Shown here: in pieces, positions 1 through 9,200 of the stretch
Layout of the letters: the number at the start of each line of letters is the position of its first letter
Numbering within the stretch: the first letter of the stretch is position 1
Source: UBA2942 sp045127535
GTDB taxonomy: Bacteria > Bacillota > Clostridia > Lachnospirales > Lachnospiraceae
Length of the DNA stretch: 13,309 nt
NCBI GenBank assembly: GCA_045127535.1
Contig: JBGVQN010000016.1
Location: forward strand, 1 to 13,309
Direction of reading: 5' to 3'
Translations under genes and position numbers: made by a program
Notes under the pieces: model-generated
Database searches by the model: none
Told to the model about the DNA's origin: nothing
Seen by the model: only the letters and a program-made list of their open reading frames with translations

Positions 1-4
1 CGGG

Positions 5-236
5 GGTATTGGAAGGTGTTTTGGGGCGGGGGCGGCAGGTTGATCGTTTTTAAGCAGGACTCTTGAAAACGCCGGTACTTAGGTGTCTGCCGAGCAAAAG
101 CAGCAGGAAACTTGTTTACTGATGATTTTGCTTGGCAGACACCTTAGCACCGCTGCGTTTTCACCGAAGCGAGAGCGTGTCCTGCGTAAAACAATCAACC
201 TGCAGTCGCCGCCCAAAGACACCTTCCAATCCCCAC
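5..236. repeat. Long imperfect inverted repeat (about 230-nt hairpin)
   Basis: Two arms of about 105-120 nt are near reverse complements around a centre at about 112. Blocks that pair are 11-19 with 219-227 (GGAAGGTGT), 36-44 with 194-202 (CAGGTTGAT), 54-60 with 179-185 (GCAGGAC), 65-72 with 155-162 (GAAAACGC) and 81-91 with 134-144 (AGGTGTCTGCC, perfect). Between 92 and 133 pairing continues with scattered mismatches. The right arm has about 10 extra bases at 163-178. Mismatches and small indels between long paired blocks suggest an old palindromic element or a structured RNA rather than a simple terminator. It has no convincing gene of its own. It starts about 50 nt past the uvrB stop, so it could lie in the uvrB transcript's 3' end. 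It could be a MITE-like element, a processed non-coding RNA, or a transcription boundary; the sequence alone cannot decide. Confidence 0.75.
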
Positions 237-287
237 GTGCCACAGCCTCGGAATTTTACCATCAACCAATATGGCAAAGACACCCTC

Positions 288-2285
288 TTACCGCATTTCC
301 TCCAGGTGTTTCATCAGCTCACGCATCTGGTCACGCAGCTCTACCGCGGCTTCGAAGTTCAGTTCTGCAGCTGCTGCCTGCATCTGCTTCTTGACCTTGG
401 CAATGAGCTTCTCCAGCTCCTTGCGGCTCATAGATTCCGGATCCTTCTCCATCTTCATGCTGGCAGTCTCTGCAGCCTTGCTGATGCTGATCAGATCCCG
501 GACAGCCTTGTGAATGGTCTGGGGTGTAATGTGATGTGCCTGATTATAGGCCTGCTGGATACTGCGGCGGCGGTTGGTCTCCGTAATCGCCTTTTCCATA
601 GACTCCGTCATGGTATCCGCATACATAATGACCCGTCCCTCTGCATTACGTGCAGCACGTCCAACGGTCTGTATCAGAGAAGTCTCACTGCGCAAAAAGC
701 CTTCCTTATCTGCATCCAATATTGCCACCAGCGCAATTTCCGGAATATCCAGACCCTCACGCAGCAGGTTAATGCCCACCAGTACATCAAATTCATCCAG
801 ACGCATGTTTCGGATGATCTCTGCCCGCTCTAAGGTATCGATATCCGAATGCAGGTACTTGACCCGGATCCCTGCCTCCCGCAGATACTCTGTCAAATGC
901 TCTGCCATCTTTTTGGTCAGCGTTGTGATCAGCACTTTATTCTTCGCAGCTGTGGTCTTGCGGATCTCTCCGATCAGGTCATCGATCTGTCCCTCTACCG
1001 GACGCACCTCAATGGGCGGGTCCAACAGTCCTGTAGGACGGATGACCTGCTCTGTCCGCAGCATTTCATGCTCCTGCTCATATACATTTGGGGTAGCAGA
1101 CACAAACAGCATCTGGTCGATCTTGCTTTCAAACTCCTGAAAATTCAGAGGTCTGTTGTCCAGAGCCGACGGCAGCCGGAATCCATAGTCCACCAAAGTA
1201 GACTTTCTGGAACGGTCACCGGCATACATCCCCCTTACCTGGGGAATGGTGATATGGGACTCATCCACAATAAATAAAAATTCATCAGGGAAATAGTCGA
1301 TCAAAGTCCAGGGCGGTTCCCCTGGGGCGCTGCCTGACAGGTGCCTGGAATAGTTCTCGATTCCGGAACAGATCCCGGTCTCCCGCAGCATTTCCACATC
1401 AAAGTGGGTACGCTCTGCGATCCGCTGCGCCTCAATATATTTATCATTCTTCTTAAAAAATGCCACCTGCTCCTTTAATTCTGCTTCAATATCCTGGCAG
1501 GCACGCTCGATCTTTTCCTTAGGCACTACATAATGAGACGCCGGGAATACTGCAATGTGGTTCAGCCAGCTTTTGATCTCTCCTGTCAGTGGGTCAAACA
1601 CTGCGATCCGGTCTATCTCATCTCCAAAAAACTCTACCCTTACTGCCTGGTCTCCCCACTCAGCCGGAAAGATCTCTACCACATCCCCCCGCACACGAAA
1701 CGCACCACGCTTAAAATCCATCTCATTGCGCTCATACTGCAGCTCGATCAGCTTGTGGATCACCTCGTCCCGGTCACGCTCCATGCCAGGGCGCAGAGAT
1801 AAGATCATCTCCTTGTAATCCACAGGGCTGCCCAGACCATAAATACAGGAGACAGACGCAATGATGATCACATCCTTGCGCTCTGCCAGCGCAGCTGTGG
1901 CAGACAGACGCAGCTTGTCTATCTCATCATTGATGGCAGAATCCTTCTCTATATACGTGTCTGTGGACGGCACATAGGCTTCCGGCTGATAATAATCGTA
2001 ATAGGACACAAAATATTCGACTGCATTTTCAGGAAAAAACTCTTTAAACTCGCTGTACAGCTGGCCTGCCAGAGTCTTATTGTGCGCCAGGATCAAGGTA
2101 GGCTTATTTAACTGGGCAATGACATTGGCCATGGTAAATGTCTTACCAGAGCCTGTGACACCAAGCAATGTCTGAAACTGGTTGCCCTCCTGAAAGCCTT
2201 TTACCAGGTCTGCTATGGCCTGGGGCTGATCGCCGGTGGGCTGGTATTCGGAATGCAATTTAAAACATTTTTGCACATCCTGCAT
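288..2285 (-). CDS. uvrB: UvrABC excinuclease subunit B
   Basis: This is the damage-verifying helicase-like subunit of nucleotide excision repair; it is loaded by UvrA and recruits UvrC in the cytoplasm. The 665-residue product matches the family's usual length. Visible motifs in order are Walker A GVTGSGKT (about residues 42-49), the aromatic beta-hairpin around YYDYYQPEAYVP, the DESH Walker B motif, the helicase motif QTVGRAARN, and a C-terminal UVR domain (LNFEAAVELRDQMREL) that contacts UvrC. I chose the ATG at 2285 because GGAGG at 2293-2297 sits 7 nt upstream. The frame stays open 25 codons further up, but without a ribosome site there. The usual partner uvrA is not in the window. A distal promoter and candidate LexA site lie about 300-350 nt upstream, which would fit SOS control. 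No clear intrinsic terminator is seen before the long hairpin downstream. Confidence 0.97.
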   Translation of the reverse strand: MQDVQKCFKLHSEYQPTGDQPQAIADLVKGFQEGNQFQTLLGVTGSGKTFTMANVIAQLNKPTLILAHNKTLAGQLYSEFKEFFPENAVEYFVSYYDYYQPEAYVPSTDTYIEKDSAINDEIDKLRLSATAALAERKDVIIIASVSCIYGLGSPVDYKEMILSLRPGMERDRDEVIHKLIELQYERNEMDFKRGAFRVRGDVVEIFPAEWGDQAVRVEFFGDEIDRIAVFDPLTGEIKSWLNHIAVFPASHYVVPKEKIERACQDIEAELKEQVAFFKKNDKYIEAQRIAERTHFDVEMLRETGICSGIENYSRHLSGSAPGEPPWTLIDYFPDEFLFIVDESHITIPQVRGMYAGDRSRKSTLVDYGFRLPSALDNRPLNFQEFESKIDQMLFVSATPNVYEQEHEMLRTEQVIRPTGLLDPPIEVRPVEGQIDDLIGEIRKTTAAKNKVLITTLTKKMAEHLTEYLREAGIRVKYLHSDIDTLERAEIIRNMRLDEFDVLVGINLLREGLDIPEIALVAILDADKEGFLRSETSLIQTVGRAARNAEGRVIMYADTMTESMEKAITETNRRRSIQQAYNQAHHITPQTIHKAVRDLISISKAAETASMKMEKDPESMSRKELEKLIAKVKKQMQAAAAELNFEAAVELRDQMRELMKHLEEMR

Positions 2286-2590
2286 AAAAACACCTCCAAG
2301 ATCTATAGTGTGAAAAATTTGTCTGTCAGCCAGAAATTCGTGTAATTTGAGCAAATCCAATTGGCTGAGGAATAGATTTTAGGCCTTACACGAATCCAGG
2401 TCACAAATCCGTTTCATGCTATTTCGTCCATTCTGTGCTATTTCGTCCAAACTATATGGATTATTTGGACTAAATGGACAATTTAACACTCAAAAAAACA
2501 CAAAGCCATACTAGGATACAAAATATTTTTGCATATATGATAGCGTCCAATTTCATAATTCGAAATCACATTTATTCTTCCCTGCATTTG
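2286..2590 (-). other. Long uvrB leader with tandem 14-bp repeat
   Basis: No gene is seen here. If transcription starts from the extended -10 promoter just upstream, this is a 5' leader of about 300 nt. It contains the direct repeat TGCTATTTCGTCCA at 2417-2430 and 2436-2449 (period 19 bp), overlapped by an inverted pair GTCCAAA (2445-2451) / TTTGGAC (2464-2470), with further TGGAC copies beside it. The clustering suggests a protein-binding site or a structured leader, but it matches no riboswitch class I know. A weak proximal promoter (CTGACA, 16 bp, TATAGA on the minus strand, 2302-2329) would start transcription almost on the ribosome site and is doubtful. Confidence 0.45.
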
Positions 2591-2619
2591 ATTATACCAA
2601 AACCCAAAGTAAAAGTACA
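2591..2619 (-). promoter_or_regulatory. Predicted distal uvrB promoter
   Basis: On the minus strand an extended -10 (TGG then TATAAT, hexamer at 2591-2596) is a perfect consensus. The best -35 at 17 bp spacing (2614-2619, TGTACT) is weak, as is common with extended -10 promoters. It reads toward uvrB and lies just beyond the terminator of the preceding operon, which is where a uvrB promoter is expected. Confidence 0.6.
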
Positions 2620-2628
2620 GCGTATTTT

Positions 2629-2642
2629 CGAATGTTTGTTCT
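2629..2642. promoter_or_regulatory. Candidate LexA (SOS) box
   Basis: On the minus strand the site reads AGAACAAACATTCG. The Gram-positive LexA operator is GAAC-N4-GTTC with flanking C/G, and this site has one mismatch in the core. It lies 9 bp upstream of the predicted uvrB -35. uvrB is a classical LexA target in Firmicutes, so the context supports the call, but a single imperfect site upstream of the promoter is not proof. Confidence 0.4.
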
Positions 2643-2680
2643 GTTTTTGTCTACCTCCCCCCTCCCCTTTTCCTCCCACA

Positions 2681-2727
2681 AACAAAAATATCCCCAGGGC
2701 ACTGCGCAAATTGCACATCCCTGGGAA
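2681..2727 (-). terminator. Intrinsic terminator of the peptidase operon
   Basis: On the minus strand TTCCCAGGG pairs with CCCTGGGGA, and an inner stem TGTGC/GCGCA closes on the loop AATTT. A tract ATATTTTTGTTT follows at 2681-2690. It lies 80 nt past the pcp stop, ends the five-gene minus-strand operon and separates it from uvrB. Confidence 0.85.
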
Positions 2728-2807
2728 TACTGCTTCCACTATATTACGGATTCACCACTTATGAGTTTTATTTGAGTCATCACATCATGCCCAATCACTC
2801 ATTTCCA

Positions 2808-3452
2808 TCAATGTGTTTCCCCCATAGCCACCTGAATATCCTCATCACAAGTCACTGCAGTCTCAATACAGATCTCCAGAGTCTTTGCAATCATTTCCAC
2901 GGACATAAATGGTGTGCCGTTTGGTTTATTGACTACCTGCTGTGCCACATACGGCACATGAATAAATCCTGCTTTGATGTTGGTGTACTTCACTGCAGCC
3001 ATATGCAGTACATTGTACATGACAGCATTGCACACATAAGTTCCTGCTGTATAAGAAACATGGCATGGAATACCATTGTTTCTCACATTCTGCACCATTG
3101 CCTTTACTGGAATGGTGGCATAATATGCCGGCGCCCCATCTTCCTGCAGCTTTTCATCACATGGCTGTTCTCCTGCATTGTCCGGAATCCTGGCATCTGC
3201 ACAGTTAATTGCCACAAATTCCGGTGTTACACAAGAACGTCCCCCAGCCTGTCCTACGTTGATGACAATGTCCGGATCATGCTCCTGAATCGCCTTTTCC
3301 ACTGCTGCCCCACTTTTGGAAAATACAGTTGGAATCTCTACTTTCACGATTTCTGCACCTGCAATGGTGTCTGGAAGCAGCTTCACTGCTTCATACGCCG
3401 GGTTTACACTTTCTCCTCCAAATGGATCAAATCCTGTTACTAATACTTTCAT
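2808..3452 (-). CDS. pcp: Pyrrolidone-carboxylate (pyroglutamyl) peptidase, family C15
   Basis: The enzyme removes an N-terminal pyroglutamate (5-oxoproline) from peptides in the cytoplasm and so unblocks them for other aminopeptidases. The 214-residue length is typical. The C15 catalytic triad is visible: Glu78 in TPEFVAIN, Cys141 in AGTYVCN and His165 in GFIHVPY, close to Glu81/Cys144/His168 of the Bacillus enzymes. The N-terminal MKVLVTGFDPFGG and the DARIPDN stretch are family signatures. AGGAG at 3459-3463 sits 6 nt before the ATG. It is the last gene of the minus-strand operon, 51 nt after the M29-like gene, and is followed by a strong terminator. Pcp genes are known to occur next to DUF969/DUF979 genes in Firmicutes and other bacteria, as here. 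Confidence 0.97.
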   Translation of the reverse strand: MKVLVTGFDPFGGESVNPAYEAVKLLPDTIAGAEIVKVEIPTVFSKSGAAVEKAIQEHDPDIVINVGQAGGRSCVTPEFVAINCADARIPDNAGEQPCDEKLQEDGAPAYYATIPVKAMVQNVRNNGIPCHVSYTAGTYVCNAVMYNVLHMAAVKYTNIKAGFIHVPYVAQQVVNKPNGTPFMSVEMIAKTLEICIETAVTCDEDIQVAMGETH

Positions 3453-3503
3453 GTTCTTCTCCTTTCGTTAATTTACTAGGTTCTCATAAGAGTTCCTTTT
3501 CCT

Positions 3504-4493
3504 TTAATATGGCACAGGCTGCGGAATAATAATCTTTCCCTGCTGCATAATCTGCCGGTTATCCGCATAAATGTCCGGTTCAAATGCAACCAGGTCAAAA
3601 TGCCCGCTTGCATTCTGTTTTCCCCCAAGGGCTATATTTCTTCCCACTCCAATGTGGAACGTCCCATAGGTGGATTCATCTTCTATATAACAGTTTCCCA
3701 GACATCTGGCATATGAATTCAAACCAATGCCCAATTCTCCTGCAATATAGATCCTTGGATCTTCATACTCCTGCATATATTTTGACAAACGTTTCCCAGT
3801 TGGAGTATCTTCAATTTCCACAATACGTCCTTCTTTAAATATCACTTTCGTAGGCTCCTCTGCCCGGCCGATATATCCCAAAGATCCGTCTACAACCATA
3901 ACACCCTCTGTTTTGGTTTCTTCAATTGGAACATACAGCTCAATGCTGGCGGAAGAATACCCCTTGCCGTCTTTTAAAACACCGTTAAAAAATCCCGGCC
4001 TGCGTCCTTCTTTGTATATATGGAGATCCGTACCTGCAGGAGTGGTCACATGTATCCTTGAAGAATTTTTGAGATATTTCATGATGATCTGTGCCATCAT
4101 ACGGCTTTTTTTCGTGTCCATCATTAAAAAGTCATACTCCAGCAGCGTTCTTCCATCATTGGTGGAAAGGGGCAGGGAAAGAAATTTTTTCTTTTTCTTA
4201 ATCGCTCTTTTGGCAGCCTCTGTAGTCACAAGGGAATACTCTGTAGCTGCAATAATGACCGAATATGGGTCAAAAACATCTACATTTGTATCAAAAAACA
4301 CACCCACATGCTTCCCAGGATTTTTCACAAACAATGTATCCACATGTTTTGTTTTCTGAAGCGCATATTTCTGAAGCATTTCTGCTTCTGGTATGTGTTC
4401 TCTGGTCGTTACGATTACGACTTTATCCCATGACCTTACTTTTATCCATTCATTGATAATAATTCTGGCCCCGCGTTCCATTTCCTGCAGCAT
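3504..4493 (-). CDS. M29-like metallo-aminopeptidase
   Basis: Probable cytoplasmic dimetal aminopeptidase related to the M29 (AmpS/PepS/thermophilic aminopeptidase) family. The product is 329 residues, shorter than the roughly 410 of classical M29 enzymes; the deficit is on the N-terminal side. The C-terminal metal-site pattern is present: Glu253 in AGELGIG, Glu273 and His280 in ESTYGTFHIGVG, and His298/Asp300 in SGHFDLV. I chose the ATG at 4493 over the in-frame GTG at 4502 because AGGTGA (4499-4504) lies 5 nt upstream of it. The 2,5-dihydroxypyridine dioxygenase NicX shares this fold, so a non-peptidase activity cannot be excluded, but the peptidase neighbours favour an aminopeptidase. It lies between DUF979 and pcp, behind a hairpin that may lower expression. 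No signal peptide is visible. Confidence 0.85.
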   Translation of the reverse strand: MLQEMERGARIIINEWIKVRSWDKVVIVTTREHIPEAEMLQKYALQKTKHVDTLFVKNPGKHVGVFFDTNVDVFDPYSVIIAATEYSLVTTEAAKRAIKKKKKFLSLPLSTNDGRTLLEYDFLMMDTKKSRMMAQIIMKYLKNSSRIHVTTPAGTDLHIYKEGRRPGFFNGVLKDGKGYSSASIELYVPIEETKTEGVMVVDGSLGYIGRAEEPTKVIFKEGRIVEIEDTPTGKRLSKYMQEYEDPRIYIAGELGIGLNSYARCLGNCYIEDESTYGTFHIGVGRNIALGGKQNASGHFDLVAFEPDIYADNRQIMQQGKIIIPQPVPY

Positions 4494-4523
4494 AAAAATC
4501 ACCTAAATTCTCAAGTCTCTGAT

Positions 4524-4554
4524 TTACAAAACGGACATCCGCAAAGGATGTCCG
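4524..4554 (-). terminator. Intra-operon hairpin, possible partial terminator
   Basis: CGGACATCC (4532-4540) pairs perfectly with GGATGTCCG (4546-4554) around a 5-nt loop. On the minus strand the stem is followed by TTTTGTAAATC, a short interrupted T-run. It lies between the DUF979 stop and the M29-like start, with little room for a promoter after it. It probably acts as a leaky terminator or mRNA stabiliser that sets the ratio of transport genes to the distal peptidases. Confidence 0.6.
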
Positions 4555-4581
4555 CCCTTACATTGTATTATAACCAAAATA

Positions 4582-5535
4582 TTATTTGAATGCAATCATA
4601 TAGCAAATTTGGAATGCAAGAATAATCAAAGCCGGAATAATCTGATTTTTAATTACACCCCAACGGTCTTTCATATTTAAAATAGCAACTGGAACAATGT
4701 TGAAGTTGGCTGCCATTGGTGTCATCAGGGTGCCACAGTAACCACAGGTGAGTGCCAGCATACCAATTAATACCGGATTTGCACCATATGCCAATACGAA
4801 TGGACCGCCAATACCAACTGTCATAACGGTAACCGCCGCAAATGCGTTACCCATAATCATGGTAAAGAGTACCATGCCAATTGCGTATACGATAATACCA
4901 ATATTTATATTGCCTTCCGGTACGATATTGCTTACCAGAGCAGAGATGACATCACCAACCCCTGCTGCTGTAAATACTCCACCCAGACATCCAAGCAGCG
5001 GAGGAAGCATACACAAAGGTCCCATCATAGAAAGAAATCTTTCAGAATCCTTCATAAATACTGCAGGCTTGTTATCCTTGGAATATGCCATCAACAGACA
5101 CATTGCAATGATAACACCCACTGTTACACCTACCAGAGAGCTGATGTTGGTAAACAAAGCAAATAACAGGGAGCAAATAGCAACGGTAAGAGCCGGTACA
5201 AAAATCTTCATACCAATCTTTTTAAACTGACCTTCTGTATATTCCTTGGCAGGCGCATCCTTCTTCCCAACCTTAACTCTCTTAAAGATTGCCGGCAGAC
5301 ACATAAACAGCACCAGTGCACCTGAAACCTTGGCCGGAAGCCACGTACCAAACCCACATACAACACCAAAAGAGCACCAGAACAGAGCAGTTCCTACTCT
5401 GGATGGATTTTCCTTATCCAGTAAATTCTTTATTCCTGCATAGATGGCGATCAGTCCGATTATCAGGTATACGATTGGAAGAAGTACCCCTGAACTGAAT
5501 GCAGAATCAATATTAATAATTTTTAATCCGTTCAT
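4582..5535 (-). CDS. DUF979 family membrane protein
   Basis: A 317-residue polytopic inner-membrane protein with roughly nine or ten hydrophobic segments, for example about 16-36, 45-62, 110-130, 132-149, 212-235 and 297-316. A charged cytoplasmic-type loop (KRVKVGKKDAPAKEY) lies near residue 90. The conserved-looking stretch CGTLMTPMAANFNIVP near the C-terminus is family-like. DUF979 proteins almost always occur with DUF969 proteins, and the pair is presumed to form a permease; the substrate is not established by this sequence. The start codon lies 2 nt after the DUF969 stop, and its GGAGG (5543-5547) is inside the last codons of DUF969, so the two are probably translationally coupled and made in equal amounts. 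The clustering with pcp suggests 5-oxoproline, a pyroglutamyl peptide or a small peptide as substrate (inference). Confidence 0.9.
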   Translation of the reverse strand: MNGLKIINIDSAFSSGVLLPIVYLIIGLIAIYAGIKNLLDKENPSRVGTALFWCSFGVVCGFGTWLPAKVSGALVLFMCLPAIFKRVKVGKKDAPAKEYTEGQFKKIGMKIFVPALTVAICSLLFALFTNISSLVGVTVGVIIAMCLLMAYSKDNKPAVFMKDSERFLSMMGPLCMLPPLLGCLGGVFTAAGVGDVISALVSNIVPEGNINIGIIVYAIGMVLFTMIMGNAFAAVTVMTVGIGGPFVLAYGANPVLIGMLALTCGYCGTLMTPMAANFNIVPVAILNMKDRWGVIKNQIIPALIILAFQICYMIAFK

Positions 5536-5537
5536 GG

Positions 5538-6227
5538 TTAATCCTCCTTTTTACCTTTTCCATAGTATTTCTTCATCAGCTTTTTGTCTTTGAGATAGTA
5601 ATATACACCGCCCACGATCAAAGCAAATAATGCCACAGGGATCTCAACCATAGCCAGGTCAACCAGCTCTACTTCATAACCAAGAGTAGCTAAAGCGCCC
5701 TGTACAAGCAGACCGCCTGAGCCGCCTACAAATAGTACCTGGAAGAAGAACCATGTGATATTTTCTATACCAGCTGACATACCCTTGATTTCTTCCATAT
5801 GTTCTTCATTTGGTTCATTTCCAGAGTTTTTCACAGCACCTTCTGCCATTGGCAGTAATACCGGGCGAATAAATCCCGCTACACCGCCAAAGCCTACATT
5901 AAATGCGCCAAACAAACCTCTCAGAGCACCATAAGCACAAATCAGCTTTCCAGCAGTTGCACCCTTTACCTTCTTCATCAATGCTGCCGCTGCATGACGA
6001 AGACCATTTCTTTCCAACGTACCTGTGATCAGTAAAATCATAACAAAAATACACATACTTCTGTTGGCAACAAAATTGGTTCCGATGGTTTCAAGAAGAC
6101 CTTCCACACCAAGCCCGCCTACAAGTCCTGTGGCAATCAATGCCAGGAAAATGATGAGAATGGAATCGAGCTTTAGTGCAAAGCCGACGATCACGATCAA
6201 AACGCCGATTAATTTGATTAAATCCAT
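5538..6227 (-). CDS. DUF969 family membrane protein
   Basis: A 229-residue membrane protein with about six hydrophobic segments (about 4-22, 24-45, 53-72, 95-115, 158-180, 192-212) and a basic, lysine-rich C-terminus. Family-like stretches are FNVGFGGVAGFIRPVLLP and the aromatic segment ENITWFFFQVLFVGG. It is the obligate companion of DUF979 and likely half of a two-protein transporter. AAGGAGG (6237-6243) lies 9 nt before the ATG. It is second in the operon, 44 nt after the M14 peptidase stop. The biochemical role is unknown from sequence; transport is inferred from topology and context. Confidence 0.9.
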   Translation of the reverse strand: MDLIKLIGVLIVIVGFALKLDSILIIFLALIATGLVGGLGVEGLLETIGTNFVANRSMCIFVMILLITGTLERNGLRHAAAALMKKVKGATAGKLICAYGALRGLFGAFNVGFGGVAGFIRPVLLPMAEGAVKNSGNEPNEEHMEEIKGMSAGIENITWFFFQVLFVGGSGGLLVQGALATLGYEVELVDLAMVEIPVALFALIVGGVYYYLKDKKLMKKYYGKGKKED

Positions 6228-6271
6228 ATTTAATCTCCTCCTTAAATTGTATTTTATTTTTTCTAAATATT

Positions 6272-9200
6272 TTAAACCACCATAGGGCGGCGCCTGAAAT
6301 ATTTAGCAAAAATCTGATTCTGTTGGCAGTCATAACCACACTCATACACATGCTCTGCACTTCTAAGCAGTGCAATGATGGCTTCATCATGTGCCACATG
6401 TGCTCTTGCACACAAATTCAGGTATGCACCTTGTGCTGTTTCATCAGCAACTTCACTTGTATAAGAAACTGTTGTAATCCATGGGAAGCGGGCAGCCGGA
6501 TAGCTGTTGTCAGGGGCCGCTGTATATGGGATCCAATAGTTAATCATATTTTTATAATAGTCTGCTGGAAAAAGCTTTGGCAGCCATCTATGTGCATATT
6601 TTTCAAACTGCCCGCTCCATTCCAGATTCAGTGCCGTCATTTCTGCACTTTCTGCGATCTGGTCTGCAATCACATCCTCCATCTTTTTATTTACCAGATA
6701 GTTGCCATGATATACATCATCTGTCACATACCAAAAATATCCATACAACAAGGATCTGGGCAGCCAGAACCCTTTATAGGAAGGGGATGTATAGCCGGAA
6801 AACTGCTGCTCCCATTCATGGCTGGGAACACCATGATTGTCCACGATCACATCCGGGGCAAATCGCTCATAAATACGGGAATGTCCCATAGCCTCTGTAT
6901 GAATGGTTACTTTTTTGAAGGAATCCCGGAAAAACTCTTTGCCAAGTGCATTGAATCTTGCTACATGGAATTTCCAGTAGGGATGCTCTTTTTGCAATTC
7001 ATAATGAATCGCTGCACCATCTACATTCTCCATAGGAACCATCACCAGACTCAGTTCTTCTCCAAGTCCCCGATACTTTTCTTCTGTCAGAAGCTTCTTC
7101 AACAAAATAAAAATACCATTGGTACTTGATACTTCATTGGCATGATGTCTTGCATTGATCAGTTCACTGGGTCTGTTGGTCAGATACTTTGTCATGGACA
7201 AATATCCTTCATATTCAGGTGCAAGCCAGATTGCGTACTGCTCTCTTCCGGCATAGGAAACTGCAGTCCGGAATACTTCAATTCCAGGTACCTGTTTCAG
7301 TTCTTCCATGATCTCCAGATAAGTTTCATAACCAATTAACTCATTTTCATGCAGATCGATCTCTGTTATGCTTTTATTTTTAGCGGTGACTTTTTGTGCA
7401 GGAACCACTGCTGCAAAGCTTTGTCCGGTTTCACTCTCCAGCACAATCCTGTGACAATGCTCCAGTCTGTGGCTGTTAGAAAGGATCCCTTCTTCAAACA
7501 GCTGGGCATATGCCTGCAGCACAGATGCTTCTGCCCCTTTTGCTGTAACATGCACAGTAATTTCTCCGTTTTCATAGGAAACCTTTGTAATCATTACATG
7601 TACTGCTTCCTGTTTCATGGATGCACAGACCAATTTACCGTCACAATAAATTTCCGGTCTTTCTTTTTCCTGCTCCAGTAAAGTTACCTTCATTACAGGT
7701 TTCCCCTCTGCCTGATGAATATCCGGTAAAATCAGACCTGGCGCATCCAGAACTGTACCGGTTTTTGCCAGTCCCAGATATTTAAAATAATCTGCTCCTG
7801 CAAAATACATATCCTCATGCAAAGCATCCAGGGAGGAGATCAAATCTTCCCTGCATCCTACTCTGAGATCCGGTTCACTGACTGTTACATCCAGATGCAG
7901 CTGATGAAAGAAGGGCTGTAAATCTTCTCCCAGCACACCGCCTGTCTTTTTCAGCACATACTCTGCACAATCCGTCAGCACTTCTTTCTGATAGGTATCC
8001 CATATACGTTCCAGATCTGTGGGAATCTGCTTTTCCAATAACAGATTTCCATTCTGAAATACTTTGATATATCCAGTTGCAGGATGTACTTTGCCCAGAT
8101 TTGGAAAGGCATCCAAATAAGGACGCTGAGACCAATGGGCTTCATAGGTCTCCGAAAAAACAATTTCCCCACCCGCTCTCACATTACAAATATATGTAAG
8201 AGATTCTGTGCCTTCATAGGGTAAAAATACGACCTGCTCTCTCTGGACACCAAGTTCTTTCACAAGAACATCCTCAATTGGATACAATTCCTGAAGATAA
8301 CGGATGGGCAGGTCATACCACTTATCCGGATGATCTGCTGCCACAGTATGACGGACAGGAACTGCACCATTTTCATCTATCCACTCCGTTTCTCCCTCTG
8401 GAAGGAATGGTTTAAAATAAATTTCCACCTGATCGATCTGTCTTCCCTTTACCTGTGGAACCACCACTTCTTCAAGCCAGGAAAAGCCCTGCTTATATGC
8501 GCAAATGACTTCTGCTTTTTCTAAGACTGCCCCTGCATCCTGTATCCCTTTCTGCAAACGGGACACCACCTTGCTGCGGACCTTCTGATCTTCACTCAAT
8601 GCGCCAAAAATCTGTATCTGATCGCCAGTTTTCAGATATGGATACACCTGAGTGCTTAAAATAGTTTCAAACACATCCACTTCCCATGGATATTCATACG
8701 TTTTCTCGTAAACAGCCTTACCTGCTTTATAATTGTGGAAATCCACTCCTGTAAATGCTGTTTTTGCCTCCTGGTTCATGTCAGGAGAGACAAATGCCTC
8801 ATAGATACCTTCCTGCTCTTTCTTTTTGGCCGCAAGATAAGCAAGCTGTCCATCCGGGCTTCTCATAGCCATATCATCTGTCATATCCAGGAGAAACTCT
8901 CTCCAGGTGCGCCAATTATCCACTTTTGGAAAGGTCTCGCAGACTTTTGCGCTAAATTCCTCCAGTTCCCGGCCCTGTCCGCGGACATATACCCGTGTCA
9001 CACCATTTTCTTCTTTGAGAACCATCTCCGTCCGTTCAGATGTCTCAAACACCAACCCATTGCCTGTATAGGAATCCTCTGCAAGGATACCTCCCTCATA
9101 ACCAGTTGTCTCCATGCCAAAACGAAATGCAAAATTACATGCAGCAACCACCATAGAGTCCTCTGCATCTTCCGGCAATATGATTTTCACATCCAGCCTG

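Noticed and set aside
132..1277. Long plus-strand open frames opposite the 3' half of uvrB
   Set aside because: They are antisense to a fully conserved uvrB, lack ribosome sites and have no recognisable protein features.
2302..2329. Proximal uvrB promoter (CTGACA, 16 bp, TATAGA)
   Set aside because: Transcription would begin at about the ribosome binding site, and the -10 is only 4/6; it is mentioned only in the leader entry.
2648..2678. Pyrimidine-rich tract that could form triplex DNA
   Set aside because: It is imperfect, short and lies right after a terminator; low complexity explains it without a special function.
7366..8172. Short minus-strand frames inside the M14 gene in other phases
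   Set aside because: They overlap the long conserved frame fully and have composition expected of shadow frames.
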